Below, one piece after another: positions 55,802 to 64,000 of a DNA stretch of 64,000 nucleotides (the stretch's first letter is position 1; each line of letters starts with the position of its first letter). Made by a program: the position numbers and the translations under genes. The stretch is from Hyphomicrobiales bacterium (lineage in GTDB: Bacteria > Pseudomonadota > Alphaproteobacteria > Rhizobiales > Xanthobacteraceae), in assembly GCA_016185205.1 (NCBI GenBank), contig JACPOA010000034.1, forward strand, positions 124,001 to 188,000. Direction: 5' to 3'. The notes under the pieces are model-generated. The model had not been told where the DNA came from. It did no database searches and saw only the letters and a program-made list of their open reading frames with translations.

Positions 55802-55809
55802 CCAAAAAT

Positions 55810-55884
55810 CCGCTCGTCCCCGCGCGTAAGCGGGAACCCAGAGCCAAGCACGCTGGATTCCCGCTTTCGCGGGAATGAGCGGAG
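55810..55884. repeat. Long intergenic hairpin repeat, family B copy 2
   Basis: CGCTCGTCCCCGCGCGTAAG faces CCCGCTTTCGCGGGAATGAG. Related to copy 1 at 30111-30191. It fills the gap between convergent tldD and the PAN-domain gene. Confidence 0.8.
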
Positions 55885-55888
55885 AAAT

Positions 55889-56431
55889 TTACCTCACCAC
55901 CCCCGATATGCAGCACGGCTTGCGGCGCGGCGGCTTGATTCTGTCTTTCAGATAGCAGCGCGGGAACGGGGTGATATAGCCGGGCCGTACATAGGTCCAG
56001 GCGCGGCATTTGCTCTCGGCCTCGCAGGCCGCTTTGCAGGGAGCGCCTGCGGAATCGGCCGCCACCTCGAAATAGCGATAGTCGCCGCCGAGCCGGTCGA
56101 TGGAAAATTCCAGCGGCCCCTGGCTCCGCTCCACCACGCCGGCGCCGCGCACGCCCGACACGCAGCATTGGTCTTCTTGCCGCGGCGGCACCCTGTTCTT
56201 CAGCCAGCAGGTTGCCCGCGCCGTCTCCGTGCGCGGATAGGAGAAGCTCCAGGCCCGGCAGCGCGCATCGCGTTCGCAGCGCGCGGCGCAATCGGCCGGG
56301 TCGGCGCCCTTGATCTGGACGCTCAGGTAGTCGCCGCCACGGCGGTCGAAGCCTGTCTGCGCCTGTGCGCTCGCCGGGAGTCCGGCCATCGCGAGCGTCA
56401 GCGCGCCTGTCAAGACCACAATGAATCGCAT
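55889..56431 (-). CDS. Secreted protein with two PAN/apple-like domains
   Basis: A 180-residue protein with a signal peptide (ASAQA-QTG) and two repeats of a Cys-rich PAN-type module (about 28-95 and 108-178: CAARCERDARCRAWSF, CWLKNRVP, CCVSGV; then CKAACEAESKCRAWTY, CYLKDRIK, CCISGV). Each has six cysteines, likely three disulfides. PAN domains bind proteins or carbohydrates outside the cell. The partner is unknown. Confidence 0.88.
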   Translation of the reverse strand: MRFIVVLTGALTLAMAGLPASAQAQTGFDRRGGDYLSVQIKGADPADCAARCERDARCRAWSFSYPRTETARATCWLKNRVPPRQEDQCCVSGVRGAGVVERSQGPLEFSIDRLGGDYRYFEVAADSAGAPCKAACEAESKCRAWTYVRPGYITPFPRCYLKDRIKPPRRKPCCISGVVR

Positions 56432-56598
56432 GCGGCCATGTTAACGCACGAGCCGGCACACCGGTACAATGTCTCCGCGCAAAAAAGTTTGCGCCCGCCG
56501 GAGGGGCCGGCGGGCGCTTGATCCGGCCGCGAGAGGGGATGATCGCGAGGCTCGGATCGCGCGGCCGATGAGAGGGATCGGCCGTTTCTCTATGTTTG

Positions 56599-56647
56599 GC
56601 GCATGATCTTTCCCGAAAACCGGTGCCCACTTTTCGGGATCATGCGC
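56599..56647 (+). repeat. REP-like palindrome, copy 7
   Basis: Simple copy: GCGCATGATC ... CCGAAAACCGGTGCCC ... GGATCATGCGC, in the gap between the PAN-domain gene and the DUF1127 gene. Confidence 0.93.
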
Positions 56648-56934
56648 TATGGTTTCGTCGCGCGGCTCAGGCGGCGCTCGAGCGCGCGCTCGCGCAGCAA
56701 TGCGGTCGGGTCTTCCCAGAACGGCTCCGAGAAGGCGTCGCGCAGGTCGGCGCGGGTGATGCCCATGTCGGCCAGCATGCGGCGGTCGAGATTGGCCAGC
56801 GTGGTCGCCTCGTTCCAGTGGCGGCGCCGCTGCGCCAGTTTCTTGATCCAGCTCGTCACCAGGACCAGCAGGGACGCCAAGGCGCGCAGCAAAGTGCCGC
56901 CGGCAATAGGCAAAACGGGGATATTTGCGCTCAT
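56647..56934 (-). CDS. DUF1127 family protein
   Basis: A 95-residue protein ending in the DUF1127 motif (LANLDRRMLADMGITRADLRDA), preceded by a hydrophobic N-terminal segment. DUF1127 proteins are short, Arg-rich and in some Rhizobiales affect phosphate and RNA metabolism. Divergent from the LysR gene 200 bases away. Confidence 0.9.
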   Translation of the reverse strand: MSANIPVLPIAGGTLLRALASLLVLVTSWIKKLAQRRRHWNEATTLANLDRRMLADMGITRADLRDAFSEPFWEDPTALLRERALERRLSRATKP

Positions 56935-57074
56935 GTCAGTCTTCCTTCAGTTCGCGGTTGCGGGCCTCAATTCGCCCTGAACCGCGCAGCAGAACCACCC
57001 GAAAACCCCACCCGTTTCCTCTGGTGGCAGGATAATGATACTGACCTATTGATTAGTAAAACGAATGTTTTTAA

Positions 57075-57088
57075 TCTGATCGATCAGA
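57075..57088. promoter_or_regulatory. Palindrome upstream of the LysR gene
   Basis: TCTGATCGATCAGA is a perfect 14-bp palindrome in the AT-rich divergent gap between DUF1127 and the LysR gene, 47 bases before the LysR ATG. It may be a binding site for the regulator. Unproven. Confidence 0.45.
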
Positions 57089-57134
57089 ATATATGATACG
57101 GCCGACGGGCCGTGCCATACGCTGGGAGACCGCC

Positions 57135-58013
57135 ATGACCGCGTTGCTCGACGTCGACCAATTGCGCACCTTCATCGCCATCGCCGAGACCGGCAGCTTC
57201 ACCAAGGCGGCCGAGGTAGTGAACAAGACCCAGTCCGCCGTGTCGATGCAGATGAAGCGGCTGGAGGAGCGGCTGGAGCGGCCGATCTTCGCGCGCGACG
57301 GCCGCGCCTCGAAACTCACCGAAGACGGCACGCGGCTGCTCGATTACGCCCGCCGCATCGTCAAGCTCAATGTCGAGACCGTCGCCGCCTTCTCCGACGC
57401 CGAGCTGTCGGGCCGCGTGCGGCTGGGCGTGCCGGACGATTATGCCGACCGCTATCTGCCCGAGATCATGGCGCGCTTCTCGCGCGCCTATCCGAGCGTC
57501 GAGCTGACCGTGATCTGCGAGCCCTCGGTCGATCTGCTCGACCGCATCGACGCCAACGAGATCGATCTTGCCATCGTCACCAATTGCGAGAGCAAACGTC
57601 CCTCGGAAATCTTCCGGCGCGAGCGACTGCTGTGGGTAAGCTCGAACCGGCATCCGACGCACCTGGAGCAGCCGGTCCCGCTCGCGCTCGGCCGGCCGAC
57701 CTGCGTCTGGCGCCGCATCGCGGTCGAGAAGCTCGATCAGATCGGCCATCCTTACCGCCTGCTCTATTCGAGCTCCAATGCCGGCGCGGTGGCGGCCGCC
57801 GTGCTCGCGGGGCTCGCGGTGTCGGTGCTGCCGGAGTCCGGGCTGCGCACCGGCATGCGCGTGCTCAACGCGGCCGAAGGTTTCCCGGAACTGCCGAGTT
57901 GCCGTATCGGGCTGGTGCGCACCGCCCATGAGAGCTCGGCGCTCGCCGACGCGCTCGCCGGTCACATCGTGTCGTCGCTCGACAACCTGTCGGAAGCGCA
58001 AGCGGCGGAGTAA
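57135..58013 (+). CDS. LysR-family transcriptional regulator
   Basis: A 292-residue regulator. The N-terminal winged helix reads FIAIAETGSFTKAAEVVNKT, SAVSMQMKRLEERL; the rest is a periplasmic-binding-like ligand domain (VRLGVPDDYADRYLPEIM, DLAIVT). The ATG at 57135 follows GGGAGA; a start at 57093 is longer than the family norm. It is divergent from DUF1127, which may be its target. Ligand unknown. Confidence 0.92.
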   Translation: MTALLDVDQLRTFIAIAETGSFTKAAEVVNKTQSAVSMQMKRLEERLERPIFARDGRASKLTEDGTRLLDYARRIVKLNVETVAAFSDAELSGRVRLGVPDDYADRYLPEIMARFSRAYPSVELTVICEPSVDLLDRIDANEIDLAIVTNCESKRPSEIFRRERLLWVSSNRHPTHLEQPVPLALGRPTCVWRRIAVEKLDQIGHPYRLLYSSSNAGAVAAAVLAGLAVSVLPESGLRTGMRVLNAAEGFPELPSCRIGLVRTAHESSALADALAGHIVSSLDNLSEAQAAE

Positions 58014-58019
58014 TCGGCC

Positions 58020-58176
58020 TCATGGTGAGGAGCGGCCGAAGGCCGCGTCTCGAACATCGCAAGTCGGGTTTACCCGACTTGCGCATATAAAACGGCCGAT
58101 ATCGGGTAAACCCGACATCGGCGTGGCCGCCCCATCCTTCGAGACGCGTCGCTTCGCGACGCTCCTCAGGATGAGG
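58020..58176. repeat. Long intergenic hairpin repeat, family D
   Basis: A pair of outer arms (CATGGTGAGGAGCGGCCGAA and the facing CTCCTCAGGATGAG) surrounds inner stems (AAGTCGGGTTTACCCGACTT and ATCGGGTAAACCCGACATCG). It fills the gap between convergent lysR and the glutamate-cysteine ligase gene. Confidence 0.8.
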
Positions 58177-58180
58177 CGGA

Positions 58181-59551
58181 TCAATACGCATACTCATCAA
58201 AAATCGGCTCGATCGAGCCCTGCCACGGCCCGTGGAATTTCTCCAGCAATTCCTCCGCCGGCGTGATGCCGCGGCCGACCGATTCCTCGAGCGGGCGCAG
58301 ATAGCGCGTCTCGTCGCGGCCGTTGCGGTCGAGATATTTGCGGCGTTGCAGGCCGTACGAGGCGAGCCGCAAGGTTTCCTGCGCCAGCGTGAGCACGTTG
58401 CGGCCGCCGATCTCGGCGCGAAAGCCAAGACTGGGCACGTCGTCGCGCAGCTTCTGCCGCTCAACGGCGCTCCAGCTTTTGACCATGTCCCAGCAGGCGT
58501 CGAGCGCGTCGTCGTCATAGAGCAGGCCGACCCAGAAGGCTGAGAGCGAGGGCAACCGGTGCCACGGCCCGCCGTCGGCGCCGCGCATCTCCAGATAACG
58601 CTTGAGCCGCACTTCGGGAAAAATCGTGCTCAGGTGATTGGCCCAGTCGGAAATGGTCGGCCGCTCGCCCGGCAATTCGGCCAGCTTACCGGCGAAAAAA
58701 TCCTTGAACGACTTGCCCGCGACGTCGATATATTTGTCGCCACGCTTGATGAAATACATCGGCACGCCGAGCGCGTAATCCACCCAGCGCTCGAAGCCCA
58801 TGCCGTCCTCGAACGCCCAGGGCAGCATGCCGGCGCGGGCATTGTCGGTATCGCGCCAGATCTGCGAGCGGAACGACAGCAGGCCGTTCGGCTTGCCTTC
58901 GGTGAACGGCGAATTGGCGAACAGCGCGGTCGCCACCGGCTGCAGCGCCAGCGACACGCGCAGCTTCTTCACCATGTCGGCTTCCGACGAGAAGTCGAGG
59001 TTCGCCTGCACCGTGCAGGTGCGGTACATCATGTCGAGGCCGAGCGAGCCCACCTTCGGCATGTAGGCGGTCATGATCTTGTAGCGGCCCTTCGGCATTT
59101 TCGGCATATCCGCGCGCGACCAATTCGGAGTCATGCCGAGGCCGAGGAAGCCGATGCCCAAGGGCTTGGCCACCTCGCGCAATTGCGCCAGATGCGCCAT
59201 CAGCTCCGAGCAGGTCTGGTGCACGGTTTCGACCGGCGCGCCGGACAGCTCGAACTGGCCGCCCGGCTCCAATGAAATGGCGCCGCCATGGGTGACGTCG
59301 AACATGCCGATGATGTTGTCGCCCTCCATGATCGGCTCCCAGCCGAGATGGTGCTGCATGCCTTCGAGCAGCGCGCGGATGCTGCGCGGACCGGCGTAAG
59401 GCACCGGGCGATGGCCGGCGACGGTGAAGGCGAACTTCTCATGCTCGGTGCCGACGCGGAATTGCGCCTTCGGCTTGCAGCCCGCTTCGAGCCAGGCGAC
59501 GAGTTCGTCGCGCGTCTCGATAGGAGTCATGTCGATCTGGTCACGAGCCAT
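58181..59551 (-). CDS. Glutamate-cysteine ligase (plant/alphaproteobacterial type)
   Basis: A 456-residue ATP-dependent ligase joining glutamate and cysteine, first step of glutathione synthesis. It has FRVGTEHEKFAF, GGAISLEPGGQFELSG, GLGMTPNW and ARAGMLPWAFEDGMGFERW, as in the plant-type GshA/GCS2-like group common in Rhizobiales. ATG at 59551 is chosen over a longer start. A gshB gene is not in the window. Confidence 0.92.
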   Translation of the reverse strand: MARDQIDMTPIETRDELVAWLEAGCKPKAQFRVGTEHEKFAFTVAGHRPVPYAGPRSIRALLEGMQHHLGWEPIMEGDNIIGMFDVTHGGAISLEPGGQFELSGAPVETVHQTCSELMAHLAQLREVAKPLGIGFLGLGMTPNWSRADMPKMPKGRYKIMTAYMPKVGSLGLDMMYRTCTVQANLDFSSEADMVKKLRVSLALQPVATALFANSPFTEGKPNGLLSFRSQIWRDTDNARAGMLPWAFEDGMGFERWVDYALGVPMYFIKRGDKYIDVAGKSFKDFFAGKLAELPGERPTISDWANHLSTIFPEVRLKRYLEMRGADGGPWHRLPSLSAFWVGLLYDDDALDACWDMVKSWSAVERQKLRDDVPSLGFRAEIGGRNVLTLAQETLRLASYGLQRRKYLDRNGRDETRYLRPLEESVGRGITPAEELLEKFHGPWQGSIEPIFDEYAY

Positions 59552-59635
59552 TCGGCAGTCCGGGAAGAAAAAAGGTCGCGACCTTAAACATGGGGAGACG
59601 GAAAGGGCAATGCGAGGTGGGCTTCGATCCATCCG

Positions 59636-59708
59636 CTCATGCCAGCGCAAGCGGGCATCCAGTTTTTCTGCTCAGGACTGGGTCCCCGCTTCCCGCGGGG
59701 ACGAGCGG
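59636..59708. repeat. Long intergenic hairpin repeat, family B copy 3
   Basis: CTCATGCCAGCGCAAGCGGG faces CCCCGCTTCCCGCGGGGACG, with a CAGGACTGGG core. It is a divergent relative of copies 1 and 2. Confidence 0.7.
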
Positions 59709-59786
59709 AATATTTTTCCAGCGCCCTCATCTTTTTTCCCCGATTTAAATTTCAAACAACCAACCATCGTCGCCCGCATTGCTTTT

Positions 59787-59934
59787 TTTCTTATCCCTCC
59801 CCCGCTTGCGGGGGAGGGCGGCCGCGAGCATCGCGAGCGGCGGGTGGGGGCCGCTCTCATTCAATCTCATGCGTAACCCCACCCCCGGCGCTTTCGCGCC
59901 GGACCTTCCCCTTTCAGGGGAGGGATAAAGATAG
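59787..59934. repeat. GC-rich intergenic repeat, family E
   Basis: Stem CCCTCCCCCG/CGGGGGAGGG (59798-59818) is followed by CCCCACCCCCGGCGC and CCCCTTTCAGGGGAGGG. Only one full copy is seen here; a short remnant (CTCTCCCCCGCCCGCTTACG) lies at 62307-62326. Confidence 0.65.
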
Positions 59935-59986
59935 TTCTTATTTTGTTCTTTCGTCCCTGCCGCGAATGCCCTATTGATCTCAGCCC

Positions 59987-61096
59987 ATGCCGCAGTTCAC
60001 CCCCCATCAAGATGCCGCGCTGCAGGCGGTCGCCGCCTGGCTCAAGGACAAGCCGGGCGCGAACGGCACCCCGCAGGTGTTCCGCCTGTTCGGCTATGCC
60101 GGCACCGGCAAGACCACGCTCGCCCGCCACCTCGCCGAGCACGTCGACGGCGAGGTGAAGTTCGCCGCCTTCACCGGCAAGGCGGCTTCGGTGATGCGCG
60201 GCAAGGGCTGCCACGGCGCCTCGACCATCCACAGTCTGATCTACCGCGCGCGCGAGAGCGGCGAGGAAGTGCCGAATTTCGATCTGTGGGACGAGGCGCC
60301 CGCCTCCAAGGCCGAGCTGATCATCATCGACGAATGCTCGATGGTCGACGCCGAGCTCGGCCGCGACCTGCTGTCGTTCGGCGTGCCGCTCTTGGTGCTG
60401 GGCGATCCGGCGCAGCTGCCGCCGATCCAGGGCGGCGGGTTTTTCACCGAGGCCGAGCCGGACATGATGCTGACCGAGGTGCACCGGCAGGCCGCCGGCA
60501 ACCCGATCATACGGCTGTCGATGGACATTCGTGCCGGCGACACTCTCGAGCCCGGCCGCTATGGCGACACGCAAGTGGTCGTCAAGAACGATCTCGATCC
60601 GCAGCGCGTGCTGGAGGCCGACCAGGTGCTGGTCGGGCGCAACGCCACGCGCCGCGCCTACAACATGCGCATGCGCGAGCGGCGCGGCTTCGAAGGCGAG
60701 CTGCCGTCGGCCGGCGACAAGCTGGTGTGCCTGCGCAACAACCGCAAGAAGGGCCTGTTCAACGGCGGGCTGTGGACGGTGAAGGAGCGCGGCGGGCGCA
60801 AGAGCGGCATCATGACGATGCGACTGCTGCCCGACGACGAGACCGCCACGCGCGGCGTCAAGGTGTCGGTGCGGCCGGAATGTTTTTCCGGCGGCATCGA
60901 GCAGATCGACTGGCAGCGGCGAAAACCGTACGACGAGTTCGACTATGGCTATGTGCTCACCGTACACAAGGCGCAAGGGTCGCAGTGGGACGACGTGGTG
61001 CTGTTCGACGAGAGCTTCGCGTTTCCCGACAGCCGCGAACGTTGGCTCTATACCGGCGTCACACGGGCGGCGAAGCGATTGATTGTCGTCGTGTGA
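59987..61096 (+). CDS. RecD-like SF1 DNA helicase
   Basis: A 369-residue helicase core: Walker A GYAGTGKTT (residues about 36-44), Walker B IIIDECSM, GDPAQLPP, and the C-terminal TVHKAQGSQWDDV and YTGVTRA motifs. It is shorter than RecD and has no nuclease domain. It would unwind DNA from a 5' end, in repair or recombination. It overlaps the convergent MFS gene by 38 bases. Confidence 0.9.
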   Translation: MPQFTPHQDAALQAVAAWLKDKPGANGTPQVFRLFGYAGTGKTTLARHLAEHVDGEVKFAAFTGKAASVMRGKGCHGASTIHSLIYRARESGEEVPNFDLWDEAPASKAELIIIDECSMVDAELGRDLLSFGVPLLVLGDPAQLPPIQGGGFFTEAEPDMMLTEVHRQAAGNPIIRLSMDIRAGDTLEPGRYGDTQVVVKNDLDPQRVLEADQVLVGRNATRRAYNMRMRERRGFEGELPSAGDKLVCLRNNRKKGLFNGGLWTVKERGGRKSGIMTMRLLPDDETATRGVKVSVRPECFSGGIEQIDWQRRKPYDEFDYGYVLTVHKAQGSQWDDVVLFDESFAFPDSRERWLYTGVTRAAKRLIVVV

Positions 61097-62300
61097 TCTT
61101 CCCTGCCCGCCAGCGCACGAACGGCAACGCCGCCAGCGCAATCGCCGTAAACGCGGCGCCGGCGAGGAAGGTGCCGGCGGGGCCGACAAAGTCCCACAAC
61201 GCACCGGCGAGGATGCTGGCCGCCAGCATGGCGAGGCCGCTCACCAGATTGAACATGCCGAAGGCGGTGCCGCGCAATTCCTCCGGCGCGGTGTCGGCGA
61301 CCAGCGCCGACAGCAGCCCTTGCGTCAGCCCCATATGCAGGCCCCACAGCGCCACACCCAGCATGACCACGGCGACGCTGCCGCCGATGGCAAGCGCCAG
61401 ATCGGCCAGTACCAGCAGCGCGAATCCGACGGTGACCAAGCCGTAGCGGCCGATGCGGTCGGACAGCGCGCCGGCCGGCCAGGCCGACACGGTATAAGTG
61501 ACGTTCATCACCACCAGCACCAGCGGCACCACGGCGAGCGGCAGGCCGACCGACTGCGCGCGCAGCAGCAGGAAGGCCTCGCTGAAGCGCGCCAGCGTGA
61601 AGATGGCGGTGACGCCCACGATCATCCAGTAGACACGGGACAGCCGCTTGAGCTCGCGGCGCGACAGCGGCGAGCGCACCTTGCGCAGGTGTGGCGGGCG
61701 TTCCGGCTCGTGCACGCCGAACACGATGATGGCGACCGAGATGAAGGCGGGAATCACCGCCATCCAGAACACCGCGGTGAAATCGTTCATGAATATCGCC
61801 ATGAACGCGATCGCCAGCAGCGGGCCGAGCACCGCGCCGACGGTGTCGAGCGACTGGCGCAGGCCGAAGGCATTGCCGCGCAGATCGGCGGGCGTGAGAT
61901 CGGCGATCAGTGCATCGCGCGGCGCGCCGCGGATGCCCTTGCCGACGCGGTCGACGAAACGCGCCGCCACCAGCCAGCCGATGCTTGAGGCCAGCGGAAA
62001 CACCGGCTTGGTGAAGGCGGCTAGGCCATAGCCGAAGGCGGCCAGCCACTTGCGCTTGCCGAGATAGTCGCTGAGCGCGCCGGAGAATATCTTGGTTATC
62101 GAGGCGGTGGCTTCGGCGATGCCCTCGATGATGCCGACCGTCAGCGTCGAGGCGCCCAGCACGGTGACGAGATAGAGCGGCAGCAGCGCATGGATCATCT
62201 CGGAGGAGATGTCCATGAACAGCGACACCAGACCGAGCGCCCAGACGCCGCCCGGAACCTCACGCCAGCGGAACAGGGAGCGGGGTCGGTCGGTCGTCAC
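61059..62300 (-). CDS. MFS transporter
   Basis: A 413-residue, 12-helix transporter with the helix 2-3 loop (GALSDYLGKRKW) and its half-repeat (GALSDRIGRYGL), and DRVGKGIRGAPRDALIADLTP, as in drug/uncharacterised MFS exporters. The start is GTG at 62300. The substrate is unknown. It overlaps the helicase gene at its 3' end. Confidence 0.88.
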   Translation of the reverse strand: MTTDRPRSLFRWREVPGGVWALGLVSLFMDISSEMIHALLPLYLVTVLGASTLTVGIIEGIAEATASITKIFSGALSDYLGKRKWLAAFGYGLAAFTKPVFPLASSIGWLVAARFVDRVGKGIRGAPRDALIADLTPADLRGNAFGLRQSLDTVGAVLGPLLAIAFMAIFMNDFTAVFWMAVIPAFISVAIIVFGVHEPERPPHLRKVRSPLSRRELKRLSRVYWMIVGVTAIFTLARFSEAFLLLRAQSVGLPLAVVPLVLVVMNVTYTVSAWPAGALSDRIGRYGLVTVGFALLVLADLALAIGGSVAVVMLGVALWGLHMGLTQGLLSALVADTAPEELRGTAFGMFNLVSGLAMLAASILAGALWDFVGPAGTFLAGAAFTAIALAALPFVRWRAGKITRRQSIASPPV

Positions 62301-62336
62301 GCTTCACCTCTCCCCCGCCCGCTTACGGGAAGGAGC

Positions 62337-64000
62337 TTACGCCGCCTCTTTCTTCTTCGCCGGCGCGAAGCGGCCGTAGAAGCTCTCGCCCTTGTCCGCC
62401 ATCTCGATGAGCAGCTTGCAGGGCGCGAAACGCGCGCCGTATTTCGCCTCCAGCGCGCGGCAGAGCGCGACGAATTTCTTGCTGCCCATCATGTCGATAT
62501 AAGACAGCGTGCCGCCGGAGAACGGCGCGAACCCGAAGCCGAGGATGGAGCCGACATCGGCCTCGCGCACGTCGGTCAAGACTTTCTCCTCGAAGCAGCG
62601 CGCGGTCTCCAGCGCCTGCATCGCCAACAGCCGGTTCTTCAATTCCTGCACGTCGATGGTGTCGGGGTCGAGTTTCTTCGGCTGCAGGTCAGCGAGACCC
62701 GGCCATAATTTCTTTGGGCCGCTCGCCGGATAATCGTAGAAGCCCTTGCCGTTCTTGCGCCCGAAGCGGCCGCGCTTCTCGACCATCTCTTCCAACAGCG
62801 TCTTCTGGCGCGGATCGATGGCGGCGGCGCCGAGGTCGGCTTCCGTCGCCTTGAGGATTTTCCAAGCGAGATCGACCGCCACCTCGTCGTTGAGCGAGAG
62901 CGGGCCGACCGGCATGCCGGCCATGCGGCCGACATTCTCGATCATCGCCGCCGGCACGCCTTCGCACAGCATCAGATGGCCTTCGCGGATGTAAGTGCCG
63001 ACCACGCGCGAGGTGTAGAAGCCGCGCGAGTCGTTGACGACAATCGGCGTCTTGCGGATGGCACGCACGTAATCGAGCGCGGCGGCCAGCGCCCGGTCGC
63101 CGGTATTCTTGCCGAGGATGATCTCGACCAGCATCATGCGGTCGACCGGCGAGAAGAAGTGGATGCCGATGAACCGCGGCTGGTCCTTGAACTCGGTGGC
63201 GAGCGAGGTGATCGGCAGCGTCGAGGTGTTGGAGGCAAAGATCGCCTGGTCGCCGATGACCGCCTGGATCTTGGCGATGACCTCGGCCTTCACCTTGCGA
63301 TCCTCGAACACCGCCTCGATCACCAGGTCGCAATCCTTGAGCGCGCCGTAGTCGGGCGTCGGCGTGATCAGACTGAGCAGCCCGTCGCGCTCGGCGCTTT
63401 TCATGCGACCCTTGGCGACGCGATCGCTGAGCGCCTTGTGCAAGGCGGCCTTGCCCTTGTCGGCCGTCTCCTGGTCGCGATCGATCAGCACCACCTGCAA
63501 GCCGGCGGCCGCGCTCACCTGCGCGATGCCGGCGCCCATGAAGCCGGCGCCGATCACGCCGATTTTTTTCAAGCTTGTTGCCGGCTCCGCGGCCGGCCGG
63601 CGCGCACCCTTGTTGAGCTCCTGCATGGAGACGAACAGCGTGCGGATCATGCTGGCCGCTTCCGGCGAGCGCAGGATCTTGGCGAACCAGCGCGACTCGA
63701 CGCGCAGCGCCGTGTCCATGTCCACCTGCAGGCCTTCGTAGACGGTCTGCAGAATGGCGCGCGCCGCCGGATAGTTGTCGTAGGTCTCGCGCCGGTAGAT
63801 GGCGTTGGCCGGCGGGAACACCATCATGCCGGCTTTCGAATAGACCGGGCCGCCCGGCAGCTTGAAGCCCTTCTCGTCCCAGGGCTTGACCGCCTTGCCG
63901 CCGGCCTTGATCCAGTCCTTGCCTGCTTTCACCAGATCGGCCGCTGGCACCACCGCGTCGATCAGCTTCATCGCCTTGGCGCGATCGAGCTTGAGCTGGT
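62337..64000 (-). CDS. Fatty acid oxidation multifunctional enzyme (3-hydroxyacyl-CoA dehydrogenase part), 5' truncated by window
   Basis: The visible 553 residues hold the C-terminal end of an enoyl-CoA hydratase domain and a full 3-hydroxyacyl-CoA dehydrogenase: IGVIGAGFMGAGIAQVSAAAGL, DLVIEAVFED, IGIHFFSPVDRMMLVEII and GFYTSRVVGTYIREG, then a second C-terminal domain. The frame is open to the edge (QLKLDRAKAMKLID...), so the start is outside. It is FadB/FadJ-like, acting in beta-oxidation. Confidence 0.9.
   Translation of the reverse strand, partial: QLKLDRAKAMKLIDAVVPAADLVKAGKDWIKAGGKAVKPWDEKGFKLPGGPVYSKAGMMVFPPANAIYRRETYDNYPAARAILQTVYEGLQVDMDTALRVESRWFAKILRSPEAASMIRTLFVSMQELNKGARRPAAEPATSLKKIGVIGAGFMGAGIAQVSAAAGLQVVLIDRDQETADKGKAALHKALSDRVAKGRMKSAERDGLLSLITPTPDYGALKDCDLVIEAVFEDRKVKAEVIAKIQAVIGDQAIFASNTSTLPITSLATEFKDQPRFIGIHFFSPVDRMMLVEIILGKNTGDRALAAALDYVRAIRKTPIVVNDSRGFYTSRVVGTYIREGHLMLCEGVPAAMIENVGRMAGMPVGPLSLNDEVAVDLAWKILKATEADLGAAAIDPRQKTLLEEMVEKRGRFGRKNGKGFYDYPASGPKKLWPGLADLQPKKLDPDTIDVQELKNRLLAMQALETARCFEEKVLTDVREADVGSILGFGFAPFSGGTLSYIDMMGSKKFVALCRALEAKYGARFAPCKLLIEMADKGESFYGRFAPAKKKEAA

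Larger units (their letters stand above)
59552..59986. other. 435-bp intergenic region with repeats
   Basis: It holds a family-B hairpin (59636-59708) and a second GC-rich repeat, family E (59787-59934, CCCTCCCCCGCTTGCGGGGG and later arms CCCCTTTCAGGGGAGGG). I see no credible gene. A promoter for the plus-strand helicase must lie at the right end. Confidence 0.6.

Noticed and set aside
62337-63971. An internal ATG at 63971 as the gene start
   Set aside because: The frame stays open to the window edge and would cut the hydratase domain. The true start is outside the window.

Overview
The window is GC-rich chromosomal DNA of an alphaproteobacterium, most likely a Hyphomicrobiales (Rhizobiales) member close to Bradyrhizobium, Rhodopseudomonas or Pseudolabrys. 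The evidence is the DUF2948-hisD-UPF0262 block, the cta (aa3 cytochrome c oxidase) cluster joined to thrC and an M16 peptidase, a separate Fo-ATPase operon with two b-type subunits, a C4-pathway hemA, IalB and DUF1127 proteins, and many palindromic intergenic repeats. No rRNA, CRISPR array, prophage or insertion sequence was seen. One tRNA (Thr, GGT) is present.

Layout. 1-8.2 kb: hisD, UPF0262 and DUF2948, then murA, separated by a signal-less ModA-like protein and a large trypsin-like protease/phospholipase D fusion. 8.2-13.4 kb: patatin lipoprotein, tRNA-Thr, small secreted proteins and a PAS-GGDEF-EAL protein. 13.5-20.9 kb: an IlvD/Edd sugar-acid dehydratase with a large membrane protein, divergent from a sugar-modification operon (oxidoreductase, epimerase, C-methyltransferase). 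20.9-22.8 kb: a Nudix hydrolase and hemA, the latter behind FNR/FixK-type boxes. 22.9-25.2 kb: a more AT-rich three-gene cassette of a 59-residue peptide and two related proteins, each an apparent RiPP-recognition (PqqD-like) winged helix fused to a heme-oxygenase-like di-iron domain. This is the best candidate for an undescribed system. 25.3-32.9 kb: AbrB-type membrane protein, a CrbS/CrbR-like (SSS-STAC-kinase plus LuxR regulator) acetate-type two-component pair, and an MHS transporter. 33-37.5 kb: YjbQ, a secreted protein, the Fo operon (atpI-B-E-F'-F) with a perfect FNR/FixK box upstream, and a HAD protein. 37.6-39.6 kb: a lipoprotein and an MNT-HEPN toxin-antitoxin pair with a 40-bp operator-like inverted repeat over its promoter. 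39.6-49.5 kb, all minus strand: GNAT, M16 peptidase, thrC, SURF1, DUF983, ctaE, ctaG, ctaF, ctaB, ctaD, ctaC. 49.9-55.8 kb: ialB and tldD flank a 4-kb insert of catabolic genes, a spermidine-synthase-like gene whose stop codon was lost through a 20-bp tandem duplication, and a GIY-YIG nuclease fused to an EVE/PUA-like domain. 55.9-64 kb: PAN-domain protein, DUF1127, LysR regulator, glutamate-cysteine ligase, RecD-like helicase, MFS transporter and the 3' part of a fatty-acid oxidation multifunctional gene.

How it works together: oxidase assembly and catalysis (SURF1, CtaG, CtaB, CtaC, CtaD, CtaE), proton-driven ATP synthesis (Fo) and heme supply (hemA, CtaB) form a respiratory core, with FNR/FixK-type sites at hemA and atp suggesting oxygen-linked control. 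Between conserved blocks sit accessory genes that look like defence or peptide-modification modules. Seven copies of a REP-like palindrome, all in one orientation, and several other long hairpins occupy intergenic gaps. All functional calls are from reading the sequence; no database search was run.
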